The position numbers and the translations under genes are program-made. The notes below the pieces were generated by a model. That model saw only the letters and a program-made list of their open reading frames with translations. It was not told the DNA's origin and did no database searches. Positions 30,598 to 38,315 of a stretch of 64,000 nt of DNA are shown piece by piece; positions within the stretch are counted from its first letter, which is position 1, and the number at the start of each line of letters is the position of its first letter. The DNA comes from Symbiodinium natans (taxonomy: Eukaryota > Sar > Dinophyceae > Suessiales > Symbiodiniaceae). The stretch is from contig CAJNDS010002168.1 of NCBI GenBank assembly GCA_905221605.1, forward strand, positions 1,140,931-1,204,930, in the 5' to 3' direction.

Positions 30598-33500
30598 GGG
30601 CCATACGCGGTGGACCCTTTCCAGTCAGGCGACGTCGCACAGAACCGTCCCCTCCTCGGCACGGCTCATCCCCTTCATGGGGCGCTAAGGACTCGAAGAC
30701 ACCATCTCCCGGTTCGACTTCAGGAGGTCCAGGTTCCACAAGGGCTGCCTTGGGCTTCACGTTCTTGGTATGCAAAAACGAGTCCTCTGCATACACCAGG
30801 TGGCCATCGTCCACCGAGTTGCTCAAGCCCAGGTACACTCCCTCGACCCATCTAGGCTCAAACTCCCTTCGAACCGTTTTCCCTCCGGAGGCAAAAGGTC
30901 TCCGCTTCACCGTCACCTTAGCTCCAAACGTCGTTGCCAGCCTTGACACCTGTGACAACGCTTTGGCCCTTTGTTGTGCCGCCACTGCTTCAGCTGCACA
31001 TGGCCAGAACTTCAGGTCCAACCTCGCCGATGCCAAGGCTGTCCTAGCTCGCTGCTTGATTGTCTTGATGGCTGCCTCAGCGCCACCATTTCCCTGAGGT
31101 ATTCCGGGCACACTTGTAGTCACCCGAATCGCTTGACCATGCAGCCATTGCACCAAGCCCTTGTTGGTGAACTGTGCTGCCTTTTCCGAGTGGAAACGAA
31201 GAACAGGAAGGTTCAGGTTCCTGAGGTAGAGGACAATTCCCTGCACCACACTGGCCACAGTGCTTCCTTTGATGTCGGCCAGTCCATGTGCAAACAAGAG
31301 ATTGGCTGCCTTCGGCGCCTTCACATCCTCCGGAATTTCTCTTGGCCTAGTCCCAACCACTATCTCCTTATCAGGGTCTTCAGCCTGCTCTGGATCAGGT
31401 ACAGGACCATCATCAAGTAGATCCGGCTCGTAGTCATCCCAGTCGATCCCCTCCTCTTCGACCAAACCAACACCACCTCCTTCGTCTTCAGCAAACGGAT
31501 CTGCTTCACCCTCAGGCACCTCCACCTCAGGGTCATCTGCAGTCTCCTCCAGCTCGTTGGTGATGTATGACTCGGGCAGAGTGTACTTCGCGACCAGCAT
31601 GTAGCGAAGATTGCGGTTTCGCTCCTGACGCCCCCTTCCATGTGGGTTTACCCCCAAGGTGCGGAAGGGGCCAGCGATATCGATGTTCAGGACAAACAAA
31701 CTCGGGTGGGATACTCGCCGGTGCTGATGTCCTGTCGCACCGTACGTGGTGCATTGCAAGCAGTCTCTTCGTGCCGGGTAGTGACCCGCTTTGACGTGGT
31801 CTCGCCACTGCTCCTGCGACATGGCTCTGAGAGTCGCAGGGTCCACGACAAAGTCACCCCGGGATACCGCCTCCAACACCACTCGCTTCAATCCTGAGGC
31901 CAAACCACCATCTGAGACTTCTCTTCCCATTGGCTCCCCAGGTTGCACCCGCTTGTCCTTCAAGACCTCCATGTTGTAGTTGGTGATGATCTCGGTAGGC
32001 CTCGTCACTGCCAATCCAAGTGCTCCTTGATCACAAAGCACCCGGTCCATTGCAGTCGCCACCAAGAACCTTTCCCCCAACCTCACTTGCTGCTGCCCAT
32101 AGCTGTACTCACCCCAGTTCAGGTTTCGCTCTGGTCCCGACCACACAAAACCCGTCTTCTCCTCAGGGTGCTTCGACGCTAGCCTCGCCAAGCAGTGCAG
32201 CAACTTCACCTGGGCAGACTTCACGAAGACGGCCTCATCCTGAGCAGGCCCATGTGCCCCACCGGCCACAATGCATTTCAGCTTGCCCTTGACCGCAGCC
32301 CATAGCAAGGCCTGGTAGACCTCCTGCTCAATGTTACCAGCCACCTTCAACACCATACGTCCCTCCTGCTCCAAGACCTTCAGGAAGCCATCCTCGTTCT
32401 CATGGGCAGGAAGATGCAGGATCCACTCGGGCGCCTGCAAGAAGGACTTCTTGACACGTCGAGGAAGTGGAAGAGCCTTCAGGTAGTCCCAACCCTTTGC
32501 CAGGTTCAGCTCCACACACAACCTTGTCCTCAAAGCCTCAGGTAGCTCCCCAAACACAGGCCCCATCAACGCCTTCCAGAGAGCATTTCTCGATCCTGAA
32601 GCCACATAGTCGTCGAGATGCGTAGTCCACGGTGCAGTGTTAGCGCCCACCTTCAGGGCCTCCAACTTCATCTGCAAGGTTTGCACCTCATCCCGAAACT
32701 CTTGAAGCTTGGCGTTCTCCACCTGCTCAATGATCTTGTCCGCCTCTGCCATGGTGAGCTCCGGACATCCAGCCTTCACGCTGGTTCGCAGCACCCCAAG
32801 TGTTGGGTGCACAATCTTCAAGCCCTTTCGTCCCCAAGATATCTCGCAACCAGCACGAACGAGGTCTCCCATGGGCAACAAAGGCTGAGTCGTTGTAGAC
32901 GGTGTGAGTATAGATCCCGCTGGCGTCTGGTAGAGCTGAGTCCTCTCGTTGTTGGCCAGCACCACACTCACCTGGTTTGCATCCTGAAGCTCATGAGGAT
33001 CTCGAGGTTGTCGAAGAATGTTCGTAGCCCCAGAGTCAATGAGCACCGTTGGCACATCCAGCTCTGCCTTGAACATCCGAGGATCTCCTCCACGAGGTCG
33101 CACCACCACGTCTTCAACCCTCAAGGCTCTCAACCGAAGCTCATCCAGCTGCCTCTGGATCGATGCCAATCCTGGATGTCCTCCTCCAGCTCCTTCTCCC
33201 ACCAAAGACCTCAGAGCTTGCACCGCATCAGTCATTGCAGACTGGAGCTCAGGGTTGGGACTCGACGCTGAGGTTGTCGTGGACACCGGTGATGTCGGCT
33301 GTGGCTCCGGCTCCGACACCATGCTTCTAGCTGCAGGCTCCTCCTTCGCCCGGCTCGGTTGGCTGTGGCCTCCACCACCGCCTTTTCCACCAGTAGAACT
33401 CGAAGGTCTCGACGCCAAGGCCTTCGTTGGACAATCCGCCGCTATGTGTCCTTCACCTCCACATTCAAGGCACCGCCCACGCTTGGAGATCCCTTCGAAG

Positions 33501-33838
33501 GAGTGCTTGAAGCGACACGTTTTCCCTCGGCGACATCCTTCAGGACTTTTGGCGAACCACGGACAGATCTTCTGTTCGCCATCCTTCCCTTTTCCAAAGG
33601 CTTCTTTTCCTTTGCCCTTTCCTTTGTCTCGCTCTCTTTCCTTGCCCTTGCCCTTGTCCCGATCCTTGTCCTTGTCGCGGTCTGTAGCCCCATCCTCAAC
33701 CTGCATAGGCTTGGCCTTAGGCTCTGCACCACGACTACTTCCCATCACCATCACACCTGCCAGCGTCTCCATCTCCGCCTTGAGGTGCTGCTGGTACTGC
33801 ATGACAGTGGCCAACGTAGGCGACGTGTCGACCATCAA
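30146..33838 (-). CDS. Pol, N-terminal frame: zinc fingers, protease, methyltransferase-like region, integrase
   Basis: 1230 codons; the frame is open from 33859 and the first ATG is at 33835. Residues 50-90 are a Lys/Arg/Asp/Gly run. A CCCH finger (92-112: Cys92, Cys102, Cys108, His112) and a CCHC knuckle (CLECGGEGHIAADC, 123-136) form the nucleocapsid part. Protease shows VLIDSGATNI (catalytic Asp268). Residues 400-640 are the methyltransferase-like region. Integrase has His681, His686, Cys693, Cys696, then Asp720, a second position occupied by Glu885 instead of Asp, and Glu921. About 100 acidic residues are inserted between the first two catalytic positions. The last ~70 codons, after about position 30395, are out-of-frame readthrough ending at a TGA. 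It overlaps the Gag frame by 104 bp and is +1 relative to it. Confidence 0.9.
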   Translation of the reverse strand: MMVDTSPTLATVMQYQQHLKAEMETLAGVMVMGSSRGAEPKAKPMQVEDGATDRDKDKDRDKGKGKERERDKGKGKGKEAFGKGKDGEQKICPWFAKSPEGCRRGKTCRFKHSFEGISKRGRCLECGGEGHIAADCPTKALASRPSSSTGGKGGGGGHSQPSRAKEEPAARSMVSEPEPQPTSPVSTTTSASSPNPELQSAMTDAVQALRSLVGEGAGGGHPGLASIQRQLDELRLRALRVEDVVVRPRGGDPRMFKAELDVPTVLIDSGATNILRQPRDPHELQDANQVSVVLANNERTQLYQTPAGSILTPSTTTQPLLPMGDLVRAGCEISWGRKGLKIVHPTLGVLRTSVKAGCPELTMAEADKIIEQVENAKLQEFRDEVQTLQMKLEALKVGANTAPWTTHLDDYVASGSRNALWKALMGPVFGELPEALRTRLCVELNLAKGWDYLKALPLPRRVKKSFLQAPEWILHLPAHENEDGFLKVLEQEGRMVLKVAGNIEQEVYQALLWAAVKGKLKCIVAGGAHGPAQDEAVFVKSAQVKLLHCLARLASKHPEEKTGFVWSGPERNLNWGEYSYGQQQVRLGERFLVATAMDRVLCDQGALGLAVTRPTEIITNYNMEVLKDKRVQPGEPMGREVSDGGLASGLKRVVLEAVSRGDFVVDPATLRAMSQEQWRDHVKAGHYPARRDCLQCTTYGATGHQHRRVSHPSLFVLNIDIAGPFRTLGVNPHGRGRQERNRNLRYMLVAKYTLPESYITNELEETADDPEVEVPEGEADPFAEDEGGGVGLVEEEGIDWDDYEPDLLDDGPVPDPEQAEDPDKEIVVGTRPREIPEDVKAPKAANLLFAHGLADIKGSTVASVVQGIVLYLRNLNLPVLRFHSEKAAQFTNKGLVQWLHGQAIRVTTSVPGIPQGNGGAEAAIKTIKQRARTALASARLDLKFWPCAAEAVAAQQRAKALSQVSRLATTFGAKVTVKRRPFASGGKTVRREFEPRWVEGVYLGLSNSVDDGHLVYAEDSFLHTKNVKPKAALVEPGPPEVEPGDGVFESLAPHEGDEPCRGGDGSVRRRLTGKGPPRMARAVSGELEEVEQHGGDAVSEAEAFAREVLYEEWEITSEIVEELFELLPGDPPPRKCEERPGEDMEEEKAWSSVHPGRHWWSSSQHPEVPVCHQGDQSLHREPHCSLGQQVEFFRDLQELEDGDASGFPQFQVSAIVPGANFSVHKGRFVG
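30809..31816 (-). other. Integrase domain with Glu at the second catalytic position
   Basis: Zinc-binding HVKAGHYPARRDCLQC, then FVLNIDIAGPF (first Asp), HSEKAAQF (second position) and PQGNGGAEAAIKTI (Glu). Exactly 35 residues separate the second and third positions, as in the D-D-35-E family. The second residue is Glu (codon GAA), where Asp is nearly universal. The core is split by a ~100-residue acidic insert rich in Asp/Glu/Pro. Confidence 0.8.
31964..32431 (-). other. Methyltransferase-like region between protease and integrase
   Basis: Contains WILHLPAHENEDGFLKVL, an acidic-ended strand followed by VAGNIEQEVYQALLWAAV, then KLKCIVAGGAHGP and later GALGLAVTRPTEIITNY. The order (nucleotide-binding-like strand, helix, then a strand ending in Gly-Gly) resembles the SAM-binding fold of C5-cytosine methyltransferases. 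The catalytic Pro-Cys is absent (GGAHGP where GGPPC would be expected). It may be a degenerate or repurposed domain, or an unrelated Rossmann-like fold. Inference from pattern only. Confidence 0.35.
32789..33076 (-). other. Aspartic protease domain
   Basis: VPTVLIDSGATNIL carries the Asp-Ser-Gly-Ala active-site motif of retroviral-type proteases, followed by SVVLANNERT and a later hydrophobic stretch. It is thought to cleave the polyprotein. One domain of this kind is expected, acting as a dimer. Confidence 0.8.
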
Positions 33839-35939
33839 AGTGTTCTTGACCAGGGACGATCACCGACAGCCCTCTAGCCAAGATCATCGGATCTGGGCAA
33901 GTGACAGCGATACCTTGAGCTCGCTGCATCCATCTCTCCCACTGACGCAAGGCCCGCACTGCCTGTTCTGCATCTGCTGCCTTGGTAGTCTCCGTCAACG
34001 ACTTCAGGAGGTGCAGCTTTTCGGACTCGCCCCCGGGGCAATACTGGACATACAGCCGGTAGACGATCTTCACCGCACTGCGAGTACACTGCCTCGCCAC
34101 CAAGTCCCTCCGGACTTCCGGTGCCAACGCTGCCAGCAACATTCCAGCAGCTCGGGCATTGACACGAGCGTACCGCCCGTCGTCCAAATCCATTCCAGAG
34201 GGCCCTTGCATAGCCAACCTCTGGTAGGGCGTACTTGCCACCCACTTCGCGTAGTGCAACGAGACCTCGCTTTTGACGGCCTCCCACCAAGCACCACTTC
34301 CATCACTGAGGTCTCGCGTCGGCCCGTCAATCAGCTCCATCCAGTCTTGAATGACGACCGGGCTATCCTCAGCGCCAGGAGGATCCAATGCCGGCAAAGC
34401 TGCAATCCCAGGCTTCACCTGCTCCGGCTGACCCACCTTCTGGTTCATCATGTTCAGCTGTGCCTGCTGGAGCTGCTGGATACCTGCGGCCAGCATTCCA
34501 ACCAGTCCCGGCTGATCTCCGATCCCTCCACCAAACGAGGAACCGCCCACATTTCCAGCCCCAGAACCAGCCGACTGGTTCGGGCCACGAGTTGCACTCC
34601 TCGGCAACTCCCCTGCACTTTGCGGTCCACCTCCATACGCTTGAGGACCTCCAGGTGCTTGAGGAGCTCCAGGAACTTGGCCAACTCCCGACACACCACC
34701 ACTTCCAATCTGCTGGTGCCCTCCAGGTAGCTGAAAACCTTGTGGAACTTGAGGAACGCCAGGTAGCTGAGGACCATGTGGACCACGTGGACCTCCCGTA
34801 ACGCCAGGTAGCTGAGGACCTTGTAGACCTCCCGAACCACCATGTAGCTGAGGCCCTTGTAGACCTCCCGAAACACCAGGTAGCTGAGGACCTTGTGGAC
34901 CTCCCGAACCACCAGGAAGCTGAGGCCCTTGTAGACCTCCCGAAACACCAGGTAGCTGAGGACCTTGTGGACCTCCCGAACCACCAGGAAGCTGAGGACC
35001 TTGTAGACCTCCCGAAACACCAGGTAGCTGAGGAGGACCTCCCAAACCACCAAGAAGCTGAGGCCCTTGTGAACCTCCCGAAACTCCATGTAGCTGAGGA
35101 CCTTGAGAAACTTGAGGAACGCCAGCTCCAGAAAGACCACCTTGTGCTCGAGATGTCCCGTGAAGTGAGCTACCTCCTCCATGAGGTACTCCGTGAAGTG
35201 GATCATCCCCTGGCACCTGAGGACCTCCTGGAACTCGACCAACTCCCTGCTCGGCCTCGCCCCCAGACTGTCTCCCAAAACCAGCATTCATCAGCTCTTG
35301 TACCTGTCGTCGCAAAGCCACCACCTCGGTCTGCACCTGGTCTCTGCGATCCCTCATGTACTGTCCCAGCTGACGTTGCACTTCAACCCGAATTTCTGAC
35401 GAACCCGTAGACCCTTGCGACGTTTGTTCTCCATGAAGTAGAGGTCCACGAGAAGGCCAACTGTTCATTCTCTCCACCGCCCTCTGGTCAAACAACGCGG
35501 AGTGACCCCCACCTTCCACGTGCTGGGTCATCACCTGGAGCTCTTCCGGCGGGGAGAAATTCCAAGGCGATTGCCTGGCTGCCGACTGCGGTGTTGCTGC
35601 TACGGCTGCTGCTCTGCTGCTGTGGCTGCGGGGCGTTCCCGGGGCCTGATTGGGTGTTAGTCCTAAAGACCCTAACATCCTATCCCCTAAACCACCACCA
35701 CCAGTCGTCGTCGCTCGCAGAAAGTCCGTCAGCCTTGTCATCCATCCATATGCGCCCGTTCCAGTCTGGACATACCTCATCTCCAGCCCAGTTGTATGCG
35801 ACGCAGCTGTCGGCGAACCAGCATTCGCAGTGCCTTCCATGGCTGTCTGCACCATCTGCACTGCACCAAATCTTTCGGCTGCCACTGCAGTCTCCAAGCC
35901 ACCATTGCTGGACTCCAAAACCCTATGTTGCTCCACCAC
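33735..35939 (-). CDS. Gag, main frame
   Basis: 734 codons from a GTG; the first in-frame ATG is at 35855, and the true N-terminus probably comes from the upstream frame. Order: a WMTRLTDFLR segment (66-75); a coiled-coil-like stretch with heptad hydrophobics (about 182-220); a Gly/Pro/Gln/Leu tandem repeat (about 276-400, unit GPQLPGVSGGLQ); and a capsid-like helical region (about 528-695) containing VKSEVSLHYAKWV and RQWERWMQRAQGI. The protein would form the particle shell. Relative to Pol a +1 change is needed near 33845-33870. The last ~40 codons are probably out of frame. Ty1 uses a +1 shift at the same boundary, but I cannot see its slippery heptamer here. Confidence 0.75.
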   Translation of the reverse strand: MVEQHRVLESSNGGLETAVAAERFGAVQMVQTAMEGTANAGSPTAASHTTGLEMRYVQTGTGAYGWMTRLTDFLRATTTGGGGLGDRMLGSLGLTPNQAPGTPRSHSSRAAAVAATPQSAARQSPWNFSPPEELQVMTQHVEGGGHSALFDQRAVERMNSWPSRGPLLHGEQTSQGSTGSSEIRVEVQRQLGQYMRDRRDQVQTEVVALRRQVQELMNAGFGRQSGGEAEQGVGRVPGGPQVPGDDPLHGVPHGGGSSLHGTSRAQGGLSGAGVPQVSQGPQLHGVSGGSQGPQLLGGLGGPPQLPGVSGGLQGPQLPGGSGGPQGPQLPGVSGGLQGPQLPGGSGGPQGPQLPGVSGGLQGPQLHGGSGGLQGPQLPGVTGGPRGPHGPQLPGVPQVPQGFQLPGGHQQIGSGGVSGVGQVPGAPQAPGGPQAYGGGPQSAGELPRSATRGPNQSAGSGAGNVGGSSFGGGIGDQPGLVGMLAAGIQQLQQAQLNMMNQKVGQPEQVKPGIAALPALDPPGAEDSPVVIQDWMELIDGPTRDLSDGSGAWWEAVKSEVSLHYAKWVASTPYQRLAMQGPSGMDLDDGRYARVNARAAGMLLAALAPEVRRDLVARQCTRSAVKIVYRLYVQYCPGGESEKLHLLKSLTETTKAADAEQAVRALRQWERWMQRAQGIAVTCPDPMILARGLSVIVPGQEHFDGRHVAYVGHCHAVPAAPQGGDGDAGRCDGDGK
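34740..35114 (-). repeat. 36 bp coding tandem repeat in Gag
   Basis: About ten copies of a 36 bp unit encode variants of GPQLPGVSGGLQ, with alternating PGV and PGG forms suggesting a 72 bp higher-order unit. The repeats keep every frame open on both strands, so the overlapping open frames here are not genes. Copy number could vary between element copies. Confidence 0.85.
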
Positions 35940-36289
35940 TGGCCAGTTGTCGTTACCTGCTCCATCTCCAGGCCACCAGTAACACCAGGGTCTCCACTGC
36001 CCAGCACACCACTATTTGTCTGCCCATCGGCAACAGCAGGTGTACTCAGGTCTCCACCCTGAACCGGTCCCACAACAACTGCACCAGTCCCAATTGCACC
36101 AGCACCATCTGTACCAGCACCAACTGCACCAGTACCATTTGTACCAGCACCAACTGTCAAAGATCCGTAGTTCGGCCCAGCTGTCTCACCAACCAGCGTA
36201 GGGGAACTCAATAATCCAGCGGTTGCGCCCAGGCCGCTTGGGCTCATAACCTCAAGAGCGCGGGGCTCTTGAGGTCCAGCAAACGACAT
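35777..36289 (-). CDS. Gag N-terminal frame, starting inside the 5' LTR
   Basis: 170 codons from the ATG at 36289. [13 protein letters not shown] is encoded in the last ~38 bp of the LTR. The frame crosses the primer-binding site (EVMSPSG) and continues with Gly/Thr/Ala-rich repeats ([20 protein letters not shown]) into [14 protein letters not shown]. After that the coding pattern moves to the main Gag frame near 35900-35960. It is in the same frame as Pol; only the main Gag frame is displaced. Ty1 likewise starts its first frame within the LTR. The frame can be extended upstream to 36475 without an ATG, but the ATG at 36289 is the natural start. Confidence 0.65.
   Translation of the reverse strand: MSFAGPQEPRALEVMSPSGLGATAGLLSSPTLVGETAGPNYGSLTVGAGTNGTGAVGAGTDGAGAIGTGAVVVGPVQGGDLSTPAVADGQTNSGVLGSGDPGVTGGLEMEQVTTTGQWWSNIGFWSPAMVAWRLQWQPKDLVQCRWCRQPWKALRMLVRRQLRRIQLGWR
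36237..36251 (-). promoter_or_regulatory. Primer-binding site, tRNA-Met anticodon-arm type
   Basis: Directly downstream of the 5' LTR the coding strand reads GGTTATGAGCCCAAG. Its complement (CTTGGGCTCATAACC on plus) is the anticodon arm of a methionine tRNA: GGG, loop CTCATAA, CC. It is not the CCA-end complement TGG... used by most LTR elements. Drosophila copia and yeast Ty5 are primed by initiator tRNA-Met cleaved in the anticodon loop, and the site here closely resembles copia's. Confidence 0.8.
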
Positions 36290-36603
36290 GGCAGCTTGGA
36301 GGCTTGTGCTTGGCTCTTGTCTCTGTGGCTCGGCTTGTACTCCTTGTACGAACACCACAAAGCAGACGCTGCACCACCAGAGGCCACTTTTCCTCACACT
36401 GCAGCACCGAAGTCCATCGGCCCGTCGGGCGGTCCTACCTCTACCACGGAAAGGCGACCACACAACAACACGCACAAAGGCACATGCGACCTGTTGCCTG
36501 CATGTCTGTGCTGCAACTGCTTCTTGTTCCGACTTTGCCTACGGCATGTCCTGGAACCACAAAGCCAAAGCAACAGGTGCATCTCATTCCACACCTTTCA
36601 TCA
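36252..36603 (-). repeat. 5' long terminal repeat
   Basis: 352 bp, one difference from the 3' copy. It should contain the promoter and transcription start; no TATA-like box is seen, which is normal for dinoflagellates. The last ~38 bp encode the start of Gag and form the terminal hairpin (36252-36272). Confidence 0.95.
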
Positions 36604-36915
36604 TAGGGTTTAGGGTTTAGGGTTTAGGGTTTAGGGTTTAGGGTAAGACCTAGGAAAAGCTCTTTCAGGGGCTTTGAAGGGCCAGCCTTTGAAGCCCAGG
36701 AGAGCTTTCTGATGGATGAGAGCAGTTTAGAGCCTCGCGCGCCTGCCCTAAGCTGCTTCGGGCTCTGGGCGGGGTCTCGGCGCTTGCTGTTTTGAGGGAA
36801 CAGGGTTTAGGGTTTAGGGTTTAGGGTTTAGGGTTAGGGTTTAGGGTTTAGGTTTAGGGTTTAGGGTTTCGGGTTTAGGGTTTAGGGTTTAGGGTTTAGG
36901 GTTTAGGGTTTAGGG
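36604..36915 (+). repeat. TTTAGGG arrays right of the retrotransposon
   Basis: 36604-36642 starts with the TAGGG duplication and continues the array interrupted by the element. 36802-36915 is a second array with one TTTCGGG unit. The 160 bp between them contains an imperfect hairpin (AGCTCTTTCAGGGGCTT with AAGCCCAGGAGAGCT). Confidence 0.93.
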
Positions 36916-37020
36916 AAACTGACGCTTGGATGTCGAAGAGGCAGGGATGTGACCCTCGCCCCTCCTAAAGCAAGAGGAGGAGAGAACCCTGCCCTCCCTC
37001 CGAGAGCGTATTATCACAAT

Positions 37021-37445
37021 CTGGGGGTAGTTTCACGAACCGCATGACAGTTGTACTTACAACTCACCAATGAGCCCCTTAAGTACCCTAACTATGGTTT
37101 ATAAACTGGTATTAGGGTGTAATTATATGGCCCTTAGTATGGTCTCCACCTCCTTTAGAGTTCCGAAGTATGGGCCCGTGGGGTTGTATAGCGTACATAA
37201 GAGGTCCCCTTTTAAGTGCCCATAACAAGGGACCATGTACCTACCCTAAGCGGGCAAGTACAGGTGTCATTGGGTTATTGAGGGGTATATAGAAGGGCCC
37301 TATAGAACCCCTATGTATACCTTATAGAGTCCCAAAAAAACCGCAGTAGCCCCCGAAATGCCCCCTAGGGTCCCTTTACAAAGGTCCCTCCTTTAGTCCC
37401 TTGAGGTTAACAAGTACCATGAACCTGGCAAGTACAGTTAGAATT
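37021..37445. mobile_element. Nest of short palindromic elements (families F, B and others)
   Basis: Contains family F motifs (GTTCCGAAGTATGGGCCC with GGGACCATGTACCTACCC), a segment shared with 50930-51015 (CCCTTTACAAAGGTCCCTCC type) and a family B end (ACCATGAACCTGGCAAGTA). The boundaries of individual elements cannot be resolved by eye. Confidence 0.45.
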
Positions 37446-37593
37446 GGGTTAGGGTTTAGGGTTTAGGATTTAGGGTTTGGGGTTTAGGGTTTAGGGTTTA
37501 GGGCTTAGGGTTTAGGGTTTAGGGTTTAGGGTTAGGGTTTAGGGTTTAGGGTTTAGGGTTTAGGGTTTAGGGCTTAACAAGTACCATGAACCT
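37407..37593 (+). repeat. TTTAGGG array bracketed by a 20 bp direct repeat
   Basis: TTAACAAGTACCATGAACCT occurs at 37407-37426 and again at 37574-37593. Between the copies lie about 18 bp and then TTTAGGG units (about 37445-37575). A duplicated 20 bp sequence on both sides of a telomeric tract looks like insertion at a staggered break inside a family B-type element. Confidence 0.75.
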
Positions 37594-37689
37594 CCGAGTC
37601 CAGTTGCAAGGTGAGGCTGGCATGGACCCCCGGTCAACGCCGGAATGAAGGGCGAACGCCTCATTCTTTGTTGGGGTTTGAGGGTCCTA

Positions 37690-37765
37690 GGGTCCTAGGG
37701 TTTAGGGTTTAGGGTTTCGGGTTTAGGGTTTGGGGTTTAGGGTTTGGGGTTCGGGGTTTGGGCAG
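37690..37765 (+). repeat. TTTAGGG/TTTGGGG tract
   Basis: About ten degenerate units. The spacer 37766-38257 contains GGGGGTTTCCGAAATTAGGG (38031) mirrored by a CGTAAACCCCC end (38130), another palindromic segment, plus unassigned sequence. Confidence 0.85.
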
Positions 37766-38257
37766 CGGGAAGGGTTGGCCAGTCGTTGCTTTGCGTTTGG
37801 CGCAGTTTTGCTGGCCCTTGTCTTTCACGGGGGCGCACAGACACTACTGCTGCAGCGTCGGTAACGCGAAGTTTCTTGCCGATCGGATTCCGCCTTTGCC
37901 GCCAGTGAGCACGGGCCTCATACACTGACTCATGACCTAATTAACGAATGAAATAGCTTGCAGGCGCTATGCTTTTAGGGTCCACACAAACATATGTAGA
38001 GAATTCAAAGATTGTTTGGAGCCTCTATGTGGGGGTTTCCGAAATTAGGGGTACCTTATGGGGCTCATTCTTTTGAGGACGTCCTGCTTTGAGGTCTCTA
38101 TATTAGGGGTCCCTTGTTTTCGTAAACCCCCAGTGGGGGCTGCGATGTCCATACCATCATGAGTTTCTGCGATCTCCAATCAGCAACCCGAAGCAGAAGC
38201 ACAATTGGGGGTGGTGCAAACCCCTAACCCCCAACCCCCAAGCCAACCTCCTCCAGT

Positions 38258-38315
38258 AGCCCTAAACCCTAAACCCTAAACCCTAAACGCTAAACCCTAA
38301 ACCCTACAACCCTAA
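38258..38315 (-). repeat. CCCTAAA array
   Basis: Eight units. The following 38316-38681 is unassigned spacer with a GGGGTACC-type segment (38550-38615) like that at 22758. Confidence 0.92.

Larger units (their letters stand above)
25381..36603 (-). mobile_element. Ty1/copia-class LTR retrotransposon, 11.2 kb
   Basis: Complete element on the minus strand with 352 bp LTRs, primer site, polypurine tract and a full set of Gag-Pol domains. Integrase lies before reverse transcriptase, the Ty1/copia order. It is more than twice the length of a standard copia element because of extra regions: a methyltransferase-like segment between protease and integrase, a 2-oxoglutarate/Fe(II) dioxygenase-like domain between integrase and reverse transcriptase, and a C-terminal membrane segment with a Cys/His cluster. 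The LTRs differ at one of 352 positions, so insertion is recent or the LTRs were homogenised. Coding is interrupted by four frame changes. It sits inside a telomere-type array. Large open frames on the opposite strand are shadows caused by codon bias. Confidence 0.95.

Noticed and set aside
33018-34730. 570-codon open frame on the plus strand across Gag/Pol
   Set aside because: It lies opposite the Gag repeats and Pol zinc-finger region and encodes Ser/His/Leu-rich low-complexity sequence. It is a shadow of the coding bias of the minus strand.
34454-35287. 277-codon minus frame within Gag
   Set aside because: Kept open by the 36 bp tandem repeat, which leaves every frame without stops.
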